A stretch of DNA of 52,639 bases. It comes from Clostridia bacterium (GTDB lineage: Bacteria > Bacillota > Clostridia > Christensenellales > Borkfalkiaceae). The DNA is taken from assembly GCA_017463145.1 (NCBI GenBank), contig JAFTPR010000014.1, positions 1 to 52,639 of the forward strand, given 5' to 3'. A program made the position numbers and the translations under genes. Shown piece after piece: positions 52,583 through 52,639 of the stretch (its first letter is position 1; every line of letters begins with the position of its first letter). Under the pieces are notes generated by a model. The model was given only the letters and a program-made list of their open reading frames with translations. It did not search any database and was not told where the DNA came from.

Positions 52583-52639
52583 TATAAAAATTGTATTTTC
52601 TTAACTTTTTCTTATTCGGCTATCCATAGCCGATAAAAC

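Overview
The window looks like the chromosome of an uncultured gut-type Clostridia (Bacillota), possibly a Christensenellales-like lineage. The clues are near-consensus sigma-A promoters (TTGACA, 17 bp, TATAAT), AGGAGG-type ribosome binding sites, a T-box riboswitch, a SipW-type secretion cassette, lipobox proteins and very large BspA-type leucine-rich-repeat surface proteins. This taxonomic placement is an inference from gene style only. Most genes lie on the minus strand. Three surface proteins alone use about 33 of the 52.6 kb.

Layout. Positions 1-370 hold a broken direct repeat and a tRNA-Val(CAC) with its own promoter and terminator. Positions 481-2292 encode glmS. Positions 2380-4873 form a SipW-type cassette: a SipW-class secreted protein, the signal peptidase, and a second SipW-class protein. 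Positions 5081-20254 encode a single 5,057-residue subtilisin-like protease fused to a very long LRR array, C3H Cys/His repeats and a C-terminal membrane segment. Positions 20600-24916 encode an LRR lipoprotein with a DUF6273-like domain.

A more AT-rich block follows (25167-29536): a glycerophosphodiesterase, a Trp T-box with an 18-codon mini-ORF and a solitary TrpB2, an MmcQ/YjbR protein and an AraC regulator. Positions 30004-43539 are one 4,510-codon lipoprotein frame (Cys-rich repeats, PPC-like sandwiches, an unrecognised globular region) cut by one in-frame TAA at 34834-34836.

The right end (43985-52207) looks like a carbohydrate or nucleotide-sugar module: an ADP-ribosylglycohydrolase-family protein divergent from a cupin-AraC regulator with an abnormal C-terminus, a metallophosphoesterase, and a minus-strand glycosidase operon. 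That operon shows damage or switching: its first gene has lost its 5' end, and its second gene has a good RBS-ATG that is out of frame across an A8 tract. A promoter-hairpin-terminator unit without an obvious ORF lies at 52334-52582.

How it fits together. The left two thirds build the cell surface: amino-sugar supply (GlmS), a dedicated signal peptidase with its substrates, and giant anchored adhesin or protease-like proteins sharing the same Cys/His repeat. The right third senses and degrades glycans. Protein families were recognised by eye from motifs; no database search was run.
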